Shown: positions 48,101-61,333, counted from the stretch's first letter. The stretch is 64,000 nucleotides of DNA from Ascidia mentula (GCA_947561715.1 OX387205.1:129001-193000), one strand, 5' to 3'. The notes: generated by a model from the sequence alone, not told the origin. Program-made: numbers and translations.

Positions 48101-51100
48101 AAGAGGGAAGTAAGAATATTTTCTTGCAGGTTTTGCAGGTGATGGCTCACTTGGATGAGTCAAGTCAGCAACAAGACTCATTCTATTCACGTCTAAATCG
48201 AGTAAGATGCAAATTTGGGGTTCGCTTAAATTTGTTTAACAACAGAAATATTTATTTAGGTATTCATGATTACTTATGGCAGTAAGTTGAGTTAAGGTTC
48301 ACCAAGTGTAGTTTTCATCATTTCATGATTAGATTGAAAGTACTTCCTCGTTATGATGCAATTGTTTTACTCCAGGAGCCGATACATCAACTTATTGATG
48401 ATGTCATCAACACAAATAGTGAAGAGGTTTTGGGACAAGGAAGTAATAGAAACCTCAATACAGCCTCTGTGTATTTCACAGCACAACAATTGCAACAACT
48501 GATCCAGTTCCTCATGGATATACAGGTAGATTTCTTGCAGATAAAACTATATATCATCACCACCTTGAAATCCCACCAGCAAAAAGTTGGCAATTCCTCT
48601 TGAATAACGTTTTAAATTAACAAGGTTTTCATGTTATTTCTTGTGCCTCTATTGTAAAAGTTGAAATCTGACTTCACAGCAATCCAATGTTCGCGGTGTC
48701 GATCAGTCGACTCTCAGTGAGATATTGTCACACTTACCCAGTCAACCACCTCCCTGTATGTTAAGAGCTGCGTCTGAATCAGTGTTAAATTCATCTGATG
48801 ATGGTAAGTCTTAATAAAACTATTTCGGTCAATAACCCTTCAGTCAACTTTGAAGTCAACTTTCCCTTTGGCTGCTGCAGGTTATGTGTTTGTAAGGCTT
48901 TCAATCTTAGCATCAAACCAAATGCAATAATCCAGACTACTTTCTACAAGGTTACTTACGTGTATATCATTGGGCAGCGTGAGTCACAAGCAAAAATTCA
49001 CCACAATTGGATTACAATTTCCTATTTTAATGCTGTTTAAAGCAAAAATGTTGGTATGAAGTCATCAACAGTTTGACATGATTTGTTAACTGGCATGTGT
49101 CATATGGTTAAACTGGCACATGTCATACGGGTAAACTGGCATGTGTCATATAGTTAAACTAGCATGTGTCATATGGTTGCCAACTCCATGTCAAATATTT
49201 AGCTTTTCTTTCAAAAAAGTGTACTTTTAAAATCAAATTTGTTCACTAAGGATTCCAGTCAAAAAATAACGGAAACCTAACGCCATCTGGTGGCTCGGCT
49301 GGTGATCTCGCTGCTATGGCGAATAATGGTGTAACTCCAAAAAGCAAGAAAAACAATAAAACACAAAAATGTAAGATTGAATCAAAGAATCGTTGATGGT
49401 GTTTTAATGAATTTTTTTACAGCAAAAATAAAATCCCCTCGCAAATATGATTCTACCAACAATGAATTAAATGATGAAATTGCAACTGGAGGTATTGTTG
49501 TAACTTCATGAAGAAATGCAATGTTTGCATAAACTATTTGTTTGCAGACAACGCGTCTCAAAGTTCAACTGAATCGTCAGAAGTTGTTTTAATAATTTCT
49601 CTTCCTTCATCTACTGAAAACTCACAAGAGATGCCTGGAACGCTCACGGAGACGGAGGTTATTTAACATTTCCGACACAATTAGATATGGTTTTATTGAC
49701 GGGCACTCATTGTGTATTGGGTGAAATGTTAGGTGAAAAAATCTGTTTAATTTTGCCTGGAGGTCATTTTCTTAATAATTACCACATGCCTTGCAGCAAC
49801 ACGATATTAAACATTCCTTCTGATTTTGGATGATTGTATTATGCAGCTAAAAAATGTTTTCCTTATGTAAAAGAGGTCAGATTGTTGATAAGTTATGTTC
49901 CCAAGGTGATGGAAATGTACAAGTCGAGTGTGAGTCGGTGCCGTAATACTGGAAGTGGTCACTTGGATGAAAATGAAGCAGAAAGATTAGAGAAACAGTC
50001 AAGGTTCTCCCTCTACTCTGGCAGTAAGTTTCTATTGCTTTTATTCAACTACATGAGAAACCTTCTGTTCTACATATTCTGATTACATTCAGTTATTTTG
50101 TTTCCAGTTTCCGATCTGAGTGAAGCTGGGGAAGAACTTCCGACAGAAGACGGAATCTCTCGAACATCAGGATCCTCATCAATAGATCTCGATCAAACAG
50201 AAAGTGTTCCTCCTGATGATGGAAGCAGCATTCATGCTGGCAGTTCCCATGGCAACCAGGTGCGATTTATTGATCAACAAACTTTTTACTCAACACAATG
50301 TTGTTTAATTATTGTGATCAAATCCAACAAGAACAAGAAATAATAAGTTTAATATTAAACCCACACTGCTACTGTGGAATATTTACCTTCTCTCCCATTT
50401 GCAGGATGAGGATGAGGAGGAAGGTGGAGACCAGGAAAGCGTGACTCACGCTAACAACGATGAAGCTCTGAAAGCTTTGAGGAATAAACTCCCAACATCA
50501 AGGTAGCGGAAAGTTCCAACCTCAAAGTGTAAAACCTTTGTTTGACTGATGATGAAACGTCACCACAAAAGATACATGTCACCATGCCATACACCTGCCA
50601 CCACAAAAGACATATGCAACCGCGACAGTCACATATCACTATGACATAAACATGCCATCACAAAAGACACATGCCACCATGACACTCACATGTCACCACA
50701 ACGGACACATGTCATCAAGCCAAGTTCAATAGTTTTTTTCTTTATGTAGAGAAAGTATTGAAGATAAGATGAGGAAGTTTGAAATTCGACAAGAGCTTGG
50801 AGTAAGATTTGCTGATCCTGGGGTCCCTGAAGCTCGTAGAGATGACCAGAGCCAACCAGGAGCTGCGGATGCCAAGAGTGAAACGTGGAGTGTTGACGTT
50901 TATGCGAGCGATTCAGAACCACCTGCTGAACAAGAATCACAATCTGAGAGACTTCATGAGATAGCTGAAGACCCAGTCGGGCATATCAGGTATCGTGTCC
51001 AAGAACCCATAGAATAAGTGAAGCAATATAATGTTCCGATAGTAAGCCCGTTTACATGAACAATTGAAGCTAATTCAAATCCACTTCGCTTAATCGCTCC

Positions 51101-54100
51101 TCCCGTTTTTGTGCAAGAGGAGCCACAGATCGCACTCAATCTCGTTCGAAGGAGGTGTATTGAACTAGCTTCGCTGTCAATCCACTTGGAACAGACAAAT
51201 GCAAAGGGTTTTTGGTGTGCGCTTTTTTTAAGTTTGTCACATTGCATTAGATAAATGATAAACATTTAAAGACAATTGCTTCGCATATAGTTTAAAGTTG
51301 TTTTAGGCGTGGACCGTCCACATTGCATGCAATGGAATGGATTCCAGCGCACTTAAATCTTTTCAGTTTATTTCCATCGGAAACGGCTGCTGTTCAAGAG
51401 AATTTCGCGTATTTTTAGATGTTTGTTTATTTTACCACATTTTTGAGTCAATAAAAATTACCAAACCTCACATGTAAACACATGCGAATTATGGATTGGA
51501 TTGAGATGTTTTAATTCGATTCGCTTCCAGCCAATTCGATTCGCTTCCGGTCGTGCAAGTGACTGGGCCGGTCATACATGTGAACGCGCTTACTGACATG
51601 TAAACAGTAAGACACATTGATGACATTAAACTCCAGCTTAATGTTTGTTACATGAATATTATTAGAAAGTTTTTAGCAGTGTTTTTCTGCGGTTTGAAAT
51701 TATTTGTGGCATTAAAGTCATTCTTGGGATTTTCCAAAACCTGCAACCAAACATTTAGCCTGAGTAGAAAGTTTTGGACTTCCGAAATATTTTTAGGAGC
51801 GCTTCAATGTCAGTTGGTTCATTCCTTACTCTTGCTCGCGATGAAGATTCAAGGAGTGATGTTTGGAGTGTGGAAGTGTTGCCTAGCGACAGTGAACCAC
51901 CTGACATACAGTCTGATGTGAGACTACAAGAACTTGAATCAGAATCCGGACAAGCTGTGAGTAATGCAAGAGGTTTCTCCTGTAATAAAACCTGTTAATA
52001 TTAGTTGCTGTTGTACCTTAATTTAATTGTTAATTTAATTGTTGTTGTACCTTGTATTCTACCCTGCTGGTTTGGATGGATTTACCATGTGACCATGTGA
52101 CCTTGTGACCTTGTGACCGAATGACATTGTGGGTTGGTGATGGTCAAAGTGTTGGTGCTCAGTGCATTGTATGATTGTATTGAGTTAGGTGCATGGTTGT
52201 AGCAAGTTGTTTTACTTTATAGTTAACATTAATTTATATACTTGTTTTATGATTCTATTTGAATAAGGTTATATTTGAATAAGACATATATTAAATTCCT
52301 GTAATATTGGGTAATGACTCCCAAGAGCTAAAGACTGCTTTCTATAAATACTGTCAAGGACTAAAGACTGTCCAACAGGTACAGTAATTTAGCAACAAAA
52401 CCCAAGTCATTTCTTAAGGTTTTCAAATCGATAAATATATTTTACCTTTGCATGTTGATAGGAATCGCTTATTCAACAGAACTTTTCTTTTGTGACAACA
52501 ATTTTCTTCATGTTTTGTTTTCAGCCTGCCGAGGACCCGATGGAGGATAATCGATCCCGTGCAAGCACTCCTAGTCTTAGTGCAGCATCTGGGTTTAGTG
52601 GGGTATCGGAGTCGGTCTCTGAGAATGCTCAGTCAAAAGGTACAAGTGGGTAATGCCCTTTTTTACAATCTTATCTGCTGATGCACTCTTATTGATTAAA
52701 AAAAAAATTGTTTGTTTGTGGAAACTTCAAAAATACGAAGAAATGTGTAAAGAATTTTGTTCAACTGACTTTTCAGCTGCTGTTGAACAATGGGTTGGAT
52801 ATAAAGGACCGTGCAGTATTAGTCCGGATGCAGAAGATCTTCTGAATCGAGAAGGAGGATCGGGAGAGAGCAGCCATGGTGGTGGAAGTTCTAACAGCAG
52901 TGAGATGAACGACCGGTCCAGACCTCATTCTTCATCACCCAGATTTCAGGTAGCGCAAACTGTTACATCACAATCTGTTCCATCACAAACTGTTACATCA
53001 CAAGCTGTTCCTTCTTAATTTATGTGCATTGTTTCTGTAATCTTGTACCATACAACTTTTCTAATGTTAGTTTTAAAGTCAGTCACAAGTTTTTATCATG
53101 AAAACTTTCTTCTCAGGAGAATGCCCATAACTCTCCTGTTCCCATGGCAACATCATCAAAACGATTAGAATCGTCCGATGCTGGGAAGCATTCCGAACCA
53201 AAGATGAAGAAAGAGATCCCGAAGATGATAGAGTTGAGTGAAAAGACGGTTGCTTGGAGCATCCCGGAGCAAAACGAGGATCAGGTGGAAAGTCCAGGAG
53301 CAAGATTGCCTGTGATGGATTTTGATGAACATATCAACACGATCAAGAGGAGTCCGTACAAAAAACAAAACAAAAATCCAACAAGTGATAAAAATCCATC
53401 ATCTGAAGACACTTCATCCAACCAGGCAGTTTATGCTTGGGATGAAAATAATCCTCAAGAAGAGCGAAGCAATCCGTCGCTGAAAGTGAACGGACTTCTT
53501 CACGATTCAACCTCCGCATCCAGTATGGAGAACCACGATCCTTCATCAGCCTTCCTCCCCGTGAAAAGTGGGGGGAGGAACATCAACCAGGAAGTTTTGG
53601 ATGATTTTGATCCCCTCAAATCCAAATCAAATCCAAACATCACTGGAGAAATTAAAGGTGGCCAGAAAATTTTACAGCAAACTTGTCACCAATTGATCTT
53701 TTTTAACTTCAATATTTTTTTTTACAATTTACTGTTTATTTAAAACTTTCTGACAAATATGGAAACTTATTTTATGTTATCCTGAATAAAGTCTTAATTT
53801 CTTTTTATGTTTCCAGTTGACAAAGTAGATCCAACTTCAACTCAGGAATACAATTTGGCTTCGTCAACGAACACACTAACTGATATTATCGGTAATATTC
53901 TGACTATTCTTTTCTAATACTCAGTACTCGGTACAATCCTATGTAGAATCCAAATCGTCTGACAAGGAAACTCGACCCCACCCTCCTCCAGAAAGTCGAC
54001 CCAAGGGTCAAAGGTCATCATATACTGCTCGATCGATGTCTGCAGATTATGTAAGATCTTCTCATGTCATAATTCTTCCCACTATCATCAATCTTGCTGC

Positions 54101-57100
54101 AGGATCCACAGGAGTTGGCTCCAAGGAGCGGAGGAAGAGTTGATCGCAAGAAATCTTGGTGGAAACAGAACAGACTCACTTTCGGGAGAAGAACTCGACC
54201 TGTGAAGCACAACAGCGCCCCCCAGGGAGCATATGATACAGCCGGGGGGAGTCCCAGAATTGGCAGTTTTGAGTCGTTTTCTTGTGAGTTAATTGATGAT
54301 TTTTATTGTCATCTTGAACTTAAGTCAAAGTAATGGTCAGGGTCACCAATAAGTATGTGTTGTTGTGATGCCGTAGCTGTATTTTAAACAAGAAGTTTTA
54401 TTAACTGTTTTTGTGTCAGCAAATAATTCAAATGAAGAATCAACTTCATCACAAAGCAAGCAGGAAGATGAGCAGGTGATTTTTGGTTGGGGAATTGTAC
54501 GTGGATAGTTTCAAGTAAAATGTTTATGTCATAGTTTGATGGATGCATGGGTAAATTGTTTCCAAGTCAAGTAGCAGTGCTTTCCACTTTCATAATATTG
54601 GCAACCATGGAAACCAGATCAATAACAATCATTTAATTCAGAAATCTGCACCTGGTGATGACATAATGCAAAAGTACATGAAAAAAATGACGTCAACTCA
54701 ACAACAAACGCCAAACGGGGAAAACCCTGATGCATCTGGTTCCGATTTAAACGAATCTCAAAAGTAAGTGTTTGTTGTATGATCAACATGACACATGACA
54801 CATGATCAACATGACACATGGCACATGACACATGATCAACATGACACATGACAACAAATCCATATTTTAATCTATGAACGCTCGAGCTGTGACAGTTTTC
54901 TGCACAGCAAAACCTCATGGATGAGGATCTCGTTATCGTGATATTTTACTTCTCAGTGTGAGCGGATCAACAGCTACAACCGCCCAATCACCGCACAGTG
55001 ACGACACTGTTACTACGGCAACGCGCGGCGCTTCATCCACGTCATCAGCCGCCTACGTCAGCGGCGAGTGGAGAGCGCCCACTGGCGGTGGCAAGCAGGA
55101 GGAGACTCTGAAGAGATCGGATTCGGAAGTGAAGAGAGATGCAAAGCGAAAGTTGCGCGTCGTTCTCTCTTCTACCAAACCCTCGTCACATATTCTGAGG
55201 CCACAAAGGACCATCGTGACGTCACACAGATCAGTTGAGTTTCTTCAAGATTCATTGAGAGTTGGAAGAAGGGAGGATGCTGCGGGGTGGGAAGAATGTA
55301 AAGTAATTTGGATGAAAGAATCTCATTGTCCTTTTTGCACAGGATCCGGGATCAACTCCTCTCCTTCCTCCGCATCCAACATGCGGAAGCGATGATGTTG
55401 CAAGATCAGTCGAGGATCTCTAAGATCCATGAAGTCATCCGCTGTGTAGAGGCGCTGGAGGAGCAGAACTGTAGATCCATTGTTAAGGTGCGTTAGTCGA
55501 CAATGACGTCACGTAGATTTTCTGGCAGGAGTCGAAACTTTTTGTGTATCTTTCCAGGGATTGTGGAGGGAATACAGGACCAGGAGTTGCTACCACACTT
55601 ACCTTATAAGGTCAAGACAACATTTAATCGCGATCCTCTCACATCTAGACCACGTGACCATGTGCACAGAGCGTGACCGATCTATCTGCAGGTAAAGTTT
55701 TGTTCCAACAGACTCGAAATTAAATTTTTCCAGAATATCATTTAATTATTTCCACAGACGTAACTTTACGTCACAATGCGTCCGATTGTTCCTGAAACGT
55801 CGAGAATCAAACTTCGCGAACTTTCGACACAAATTTGTTCGGTCGAGCGCTATGGACGAAAAAGTCACATTGGTTGATACGTTCCTCAAGTGGCTCCGTT
55901 CCGAGATGGCTGATGACGTCATGTGGGAAGGTATTGGTTACGTTGTTGGAATAATTTTGTTATTGTAACAAAGCCAGGCTTCAGGCCGAGTTGGGCAAAT
56001 GGAATTTTTTATCTTTTGTAAATTAGATCAGAATTACTAAATTCACTAAAACAATTTAACATCAGACATAAAATAACAATTAATCAAAGTCAAGTTCGAT
56101 TGATTGGAATTGACTTTAATGTAGGATACTAGATGTGAGCCGCGTGGGCAAGTGGTGTTAATGTGGGGCATGTGGTGTTAATTTGGGGCAATTGGTGTTG
56201 GTGTGGGGCATGCGGTGTTGGTGTGGGGCATGTGGTGTTGGTGTGGGGCATGCGGGCGTGTCATGTTGCTGTTTGGTGCGTGGGGCGGAGTTGATATAGA
56301 AATAAACATGCTTGTAATATTTATCATAAAAGTTAGAACAAATTACCAAAATATTACTGTGTTGTTCACTTTTATCAATTCCAGGTTCATCACCAGAGCA
56401 ACTTACTGAGGCTGAAGCTTGCGTGGAAAGAAGCATTTTCACTCATATTTATAAACACGTTTTGTTTCCCAATGGGGACGGGGATATACTGAGAGATCAG
56501 TGAGTATATTAATTTCTACCACAAAAGTGGTTTCAATACTGCCATTATCGTTACACAGGCTGTTCCATCAACATATTTCACGCCTCTCCGCTGTTATAAC
56601 ACCTGCGCACCCCTCCCTGCAAGTAAGTCGGAAGTATCTTCTGGAATCTCCGTGGCCATCAGCACAGAGAGAGGCCAGCTCTATTGCTGCCCACAGATCC
56701 CCACGTGGTAAACTTGAATCCGCATTGAGATGTTGCCGGGCTGTCATGCATCTCCTTAAACTTGCCGATGAAAGTGAAGCTCCAGGAGCTGATGATTTCA
56801 CGCCAGTCCTGGTTTTTGTTTTGATCAAGGTAAATTTTGTGTGAAGGATTGCACAGTGAGTCATTTGCAATATTAATGTTGTTCATCTGCAATCCTATGT
56901 TACATAAATTATTTACTTCAACTCAATCGTAAAATATAGACTTGATATTTTATGTTCAGGCCAACCCCCCTCATCTACTTTCCACGGTTCAGTTTGTAAA
57001 CAGTTTCCTTGGCAACCAACTGTCTGGTGAGCAAGCTTACTGGTGGATGCAATTCACCGCTGCCACAGAGTTCATTAAAACTATAGATGAACGAAAGTAA
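45152..57100 (+). CDS. GAPVD1: GTPase-activating protein and VPS9 domain protein 1 (RME-6)
   Basis: Endocytic regulator with a RasGAP-like domain and a C-terminal VPS9 Rab5 exchange domain. The start MSNLQELAQKLHEET is followed by a coiled N-terminus. The GAP region runs from about 45840 to 48590 (FIDAYKELGYQE, RRLLQKGNCAFSVVFRLF, KLFLTSALYQPVMEVL, LCTDFLLQHFVCHTIVNPE, LTRFNLMQIAQVL). The middle part holds DDQ-rich motifs shared with vertebrate GAPVD1: KMRKFEIRQELG, SETWSVDVYASDSEPP and SDVWSVEVLPSDSEPPD. A conserved basic motif, RKKSWWKQNRLTFGRR, is at about 54150. The VPS9 domain spans about 55300-57100 (GADDFTPVLVFVLIKANPPH) and ends YWWMQFTAATEFIKTIDERK then TAA. There are about 25 or more exons; I did not fix every boundary. 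The putative arginine finger is lysine and the catalytic VPS9 tyrosine is phenylalanine. Confidence 0.93.
49074..49190. repeat. Intronic minisatellite, about 30-bp units
   Basis: Four imperfect units of AACTGGCATGTGTCATATGG type lie in an intron of GAPVD1. They are variable at several positions. Confidence 0.75.
50560..50715. repeat. Intronic ACATG-rich degenerate tandem repeat
   Basis: The segment repeats phrases such as CACAAAAGACACATGCCACC and GACACTCACATGTCACCAC four to five times in an intron of GAPVD1. It resembles the CATG-rich minisatellites at 49074, 54778 and 60860 in base composition and core word. Confidence 0.6.
51041..51594. mobile_element. Probable MITE in a GAPVD1 intron
   Basis: The ends AGTAAGCCCGTTTACATGAA and CATGTGAACGCGCTTACT form imperfect terminal inverted repeats of about 20 bp enclosing about 554 bp. 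A CGATTCGCTTCC word is repeated near the right end. No coding frame is seen and the target-site duplication is not clear, so the superfamily is undetermined. Confidence 0.55.
54778..54852. repeat. Intronic tandem repeat of ATGACACATG type
   Basis: Overlapping units of GATCAACATGACACATG and GACACATG are repeated several times in a GAPVD1 intron. Composition is similar to the other CATG-rich repeats in this gene. Confidence 0.75.
56143..56262. repeat. Intronic G-rich minisatellite, about 20-bp units
   Basis: About six imperfect copies of GGTGTTGGTGTGGGGCATG lie in an intron of GAPVD1 inside the VPS9-coding part of the gene. The G-rich strand is the coding strand. Confidence 0.85.
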
Positions 57101-60096
57101 CCTCGTTAATTGACCGCAAGTAACCCACCATAGTGAGGCTGGAACGTGGTGTTTCTGACAGGACCTTGCTTTGTAACATCCACAATACGTCATCATCGCT
57201 TGCATGACGTCGGTATGACGTCAAAGCTTCTGTCAGCATGATTTTTAAGATTAGATTATTGTAAAACTGTTAAGCACTTTGTTTTATGATTTTGTTCCAA
57301 ACCAAATGTCGATTTGCGTCGCTTGAGCAACGCGTAACAAACGATCATTGTTGCGACACACTTACTCTGAATCTGCCTGGTCGCCCCGCAATACGTCACA
57401 ATTAGAGTACGTCATAATAACCATTATTGTTTTTATTAGTAATTGTTTTTGGTATTTATTTTGTGGTCAAATTTATAATACCTGGGGATTCCCCTGTGTT
57501 AATGTTATGATTGTTTCATCCCATCCATATACCTGTTACGTCATAATGTAACGTCTATGTGCTAATTATTGCAATTAAACTGCAGTTTTTGGCCATTTTA
57601 TTGTATTTTGAAACGGCTGAGGTTCGATCAAAGACACGAAAGTTATTTGATGGTTTTTTTCGGATGATATGCATGAGTGATCATGTTTTGCACCTACTGA
57701 TCATCCAGTTTATCTTTATTTGTTTTCACAAAACTTTCAACAGTAAGGATTCTGTCTTTATGAAGTCACAAACACAAGATGTGTTTGTTGAGGTAAAGTT
57801 GGTTTCCATTTGTCATCTTTAGAATGTGGATTGTTTATTTGGTGTAGCAGATGTTGGTTGTAATGTATCAGGTAAGTGCATCACAGCTGCAACACTGCAT
57901 GGATGAAAAACCTGCAAAACTGTAAGTTAGTTTTCGTTATGAATAGATCCGGATCGCCTGTAAATATTTGTGAAGAAGTTTCGTTGGTGGAAGCTGTGTT
58001 TCTGAGCTCCTGTATTTCTATGGAAAAGACTTTCCCGGTTGGGAAATGCCCTTCTCGAACTCTGTCCTGCGTAACAGAGTAAAATTATGTGTAACAATGC
58101 AATGGGCGCCAGTGTTTTGGTTGAATGAGCGCAGATGAACAGGCTGTTGCCAGGGCGATTTTCAGCGGGGTTTGGGCAGTTTTACTATGGTTTTCAGGGT
58201 TATTAGTCAGGCAGTAAATTGGTAGAGGGTGCGGTGGAACATGTAGCTGAAAAACTACCCAAATATTGAGGTAGATTTTGTGGAAAAATGAATCACAGAA
58301 AGTATGGTCAATTTGTGATTTTCTGTTCGTGCCGACCCTTTACTAGGAATTCAGGCCAAATTTATAATCGAGATAACTACTTTAACTGCTCCCCCGGGGG
58401 CATTTTGACCCTCTGTTGGCCATCATTTTGGCCAAAAAAACAGAAAAAAGTGTAGGTTTGTTTTGTGAAAAAATGAATCACAGAAAGTTACCTCCATTTG
58501 CGATTAAGTGAAGCCACCAACCCTCCTCTACACAATTCATTAAGAATTAGATGTCTTGCAACTGTCTTGGGGACCCACCGGGGCTGTTTGTACACCCCCT
58601 AGGACTGACAATTTAGCAGTTAGCCTTTGCAAACCCCCCCAATGTGCTGTCTTAATGCAGCTGCAATCAATTTTTTTTCTGTTCAGCAATAGTAGTCCCC
58701 CTTCATGAGTCATCAGACCCGGCAATTGTTTTTGGCAAACAAGAGAAACTGTAACCAGGTGCACAATGATAAATGACTTCTAAAACTCAATTTTTAGGAT
58801 TTAATTGTGAGATGCGGCCTTAAAGAATCTTGCGAGCAGTTTTAGTGGCTGCTGATCGGTGGGGTTGGGTCGTGGTTTGGGAAGGAATTTGTCCACATGC
58901 TTAGTTATTTGTGGACACATTCAGGTCCAAATAAGCTGAGGTAAAAATTCTTTCTAACCCACGCCGCTCTTGCATCTTGTTGTTAAATTGCACAACTCAA
59001 TATTTGTGAAGTGCTAACATGGGCAGCGCAGAATGCAAACAAATGACATTGTGATGTAAGAACTCTGCGAGTTTCCCCGCGTTTCCATGGGGCCTGATGA
59101 GAATATCAACTATTGTGACGTAACAGGCAAGGCACAAAGCAAGAAAGGTAATTTCCCGTTCTCAATTGTGTTTAGCCGGATGTTGGCGTGACTATTGGTC
59201 TTAACACAGCAAGCAGTAGCAGCCTCATATTACTGGAGAGTGCGCCCTTTGATGCTACAAGTGCACTTTTCTACTGTCTTGGCATTATTTCTTTGGGAAG
59301 TTTAGCAAGACGATGAGCTTTCGCAAGATTATTTCTCGCTTTAGGTGTAACAAATGACGTCCCACACTTAAACAGGAAGTTGGGATGGTGAACAAACGTA
59401 CTTAAATGGAAGAGGTGGAAGCCAACGGTGTGAACTAAAACGTTGTAAAACGGATCGAATATTCTGCACGTTGGAACTGTTGTGTTTGTTAAAGTGGATT
59501 AAAGCTTTTGAGAAAGGGTTTGTTGGTGTTAACATCACCATGCTATAAATCCCGTGCATTGTGTGTGGGTCGTAAGAGCTGTTAGGTCGTTTGCAGACGA
59601 TCGTATTGACGTAACTTTTTTCCTGATTTCAACACTAAAATTGCACACATGCGGGTGGCGCGCATTGGGAACGCGCACACGCGCACGCGCACACGCACAC
59701 ACTTATTGTCCTCAGTCTGAAGCCAGAGTGTTGAAGTACAGGTTGTAATGTATACCGGGTGTTTCAGGATGTGCTGTGGAGGTGTCAGGTAACCTTGGTA
59801 AGGAGGAAGCTTGGTTGTTGTTGAGATATGTGTTTGGGGAAAGCTTTAAAAACTTTCAGATACTTCAGTGTGTTGTAGAGCAACGCAATATTGTTTACAA
59901 GCACATGTTTGTGGCTGAATTACTTCCACAAATGAATTCATTCTTTTCTCACTGAGAAATCGTGTTTGTGAAAGTTGGTGACGATGCAAAGGAAATCGAC
60001 AGTCGAAGCGATATCGCGCGTTGTGTGATTATGGAACAAACAACATCGATTTCGTCACTCGCTCGTGGGGTCAAAGGTCAATCGGTGTTCAAGGTA

Positions 60097-60342
60097 TAAT
60101 GTATTAAAATCCAAACACAGCGATCTTCAGACAGCTCAGATCGATTTATTTAGAGAAAAATATATTTCGCCTAAAACGGCATCATCAGTTTCTCCATTTA
60201 CCAAAACTTATTCAAATAGAATCATAAGTTTTGGTAAATGGAGAAACTGATGATGCCGTTTTAGGCGAAATATATTTTTCTCTCAATAAATCGATCTGAG
60301 CTGTCTGAAGATCGCTGTGTTTGGATTTTAATACATTATTAT
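60097..60342. repeat. Long palindrome (arms about 115 bp) with hammerhead-like motif
   Basis: Arms of about 115 bp run from TAATGTATTAAAATCCAAAC to its reverse complement GTTTGGATTTTAATACATTA. They are nearly identical, around a short centre near 60211-60222 (TTCAAATAGAAT). The design matches the palindrome at 24464-24636, but the sequence differs, so it comes from another family. Confidence 0.9.
60240..60284 (+). ncRNA. Hammerhead-like motif, minimal and non-canonical
   Basis: CTGATGA (60247-60253) is followed by one extra T, stem II GCC / GGC (60255-60257 with 60264-60266) and GAAA (60267-60270). A tiny stem III follows, then TTTCTC (60277-60282), which pairs with GAGAAA at 60241-60246 as stem I. 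Box order and stem I are right, but the extra base and the one-pair stem III make activity as a monomer unlikely. The palindrome places a second copy on the other strand. Confidence 0.5.
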
Positions 60343-60859
60343 TGATACGGTGTGCGATCGACAGCCTGCCAGGGGCCTTTGGTTTTTTTGATCCAGATTT
60401 AATTTACTAATCACATCGGTGTTCAAGGTTTATTGATTGTTGAACTTGAGGACAAATATTTAAAGAACTTCTGTCGAAACTTTCTCATTGCTGTGTTGAG
60501 TGCTTGGGACTTGTGCTTAAAACGCGGAGCACGTAGGCGTTGCATGCAACCAGCGGATGTAAACTAATAAACAGATCAATAATATTACGAATGTTCACCA
60601 CGAGAACATTTATTATTTGCTGAATCAGCAGAAGCTGAAACATTGCCACCTGTAATCTAAGCTGCAACTCTAATCAACACAGCGGAAATTATCTGAATAA
60701 TTTATTGTTTCTCTGCGGGAACAATGATTTAGTGAACAGGCGCTTTTCGTATGTTACGCGATGTTGTTTGGTTGTCGTAAATGATAAAACCAGACCAGTA
60801 GGTCACAGTGGGATTGTAGCAGGATAACCCCATGTCTTGCCATATGGTATCCACTCTAC

Positions 60860-61045
60860 CGGTTCAGTCGGTGGTTGACATGTGCCATGTGAGGCTAACT
60901 TGTGACACGCAAGATGTAAGTTTGACTAGTGAGGTTAATATGTGGCATGTTATGTGTAAGGTTGATATGCCACATGTTATATGTACGGTTGACATGTTAT
61001 ATGTAAGGTTGACATGTGACATATTAGGTGTGAGCTTGACATGTT
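60860..61045. repeat. CATG-rich degenerate minisatellite
   Basis: GGTTGACATGTNACATRT-like phrases recur about seven times upstream of the sugar transporter gene. Units vary in length, so this is a decayed array. Confidence 0.65.
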
Positions 61046-61333
61046 TTGTGAGATATGACACAGCTGAAGTTTGATCTTTACCAGACCAGATAGCAGTTTC
61101 TTGTGTCAGTTTCGTATCTAAACGCGGACCAGGCGGCACACAAACATGTCACCTATTAACCTTGGCCTGTTCTTGTCATTCATTCCATGGTCCACATTTA
61201 CAACTTCCAACTCACACATAAATATATGGAAAGTATTACAGAAATCTCAGGGTAATATTTTAGTCAGTGTTGCTACTGTGGGAATTTGTTGCCGGGATTA
61301 GAATCGAGATTTCGAAGCAGTTTCACAAACTTC

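Larger units (their letters stand above)
57101..61333. other. Intergenic region between GAPVD1 and SLC2A-like gene
   Basis: This is 4.2 kb with no coding region I can support. It includes the GAPVD1 3' UTR and a 35-bp direct repeat (AAAATGAATCACAGAAAGT near 58285 and 58470). It also has an alternating purine-pyrimidine run near 59671-59702 (CGCACACGCGCACGCGCACA), a large palindrome at 60097-60342, and a CATG-rich minisatellite near 60860-61045. No RNA gene is recognised apart from the hammerhead-like motif noted separately. Confidence 0.5.

Noticed and set aside
59671..59702. Alternating CG/CA run as a functional Z-DNA element
   Set aside because: It is short and intergenic with no nearby gene start, so I record it only as a microsatellite.
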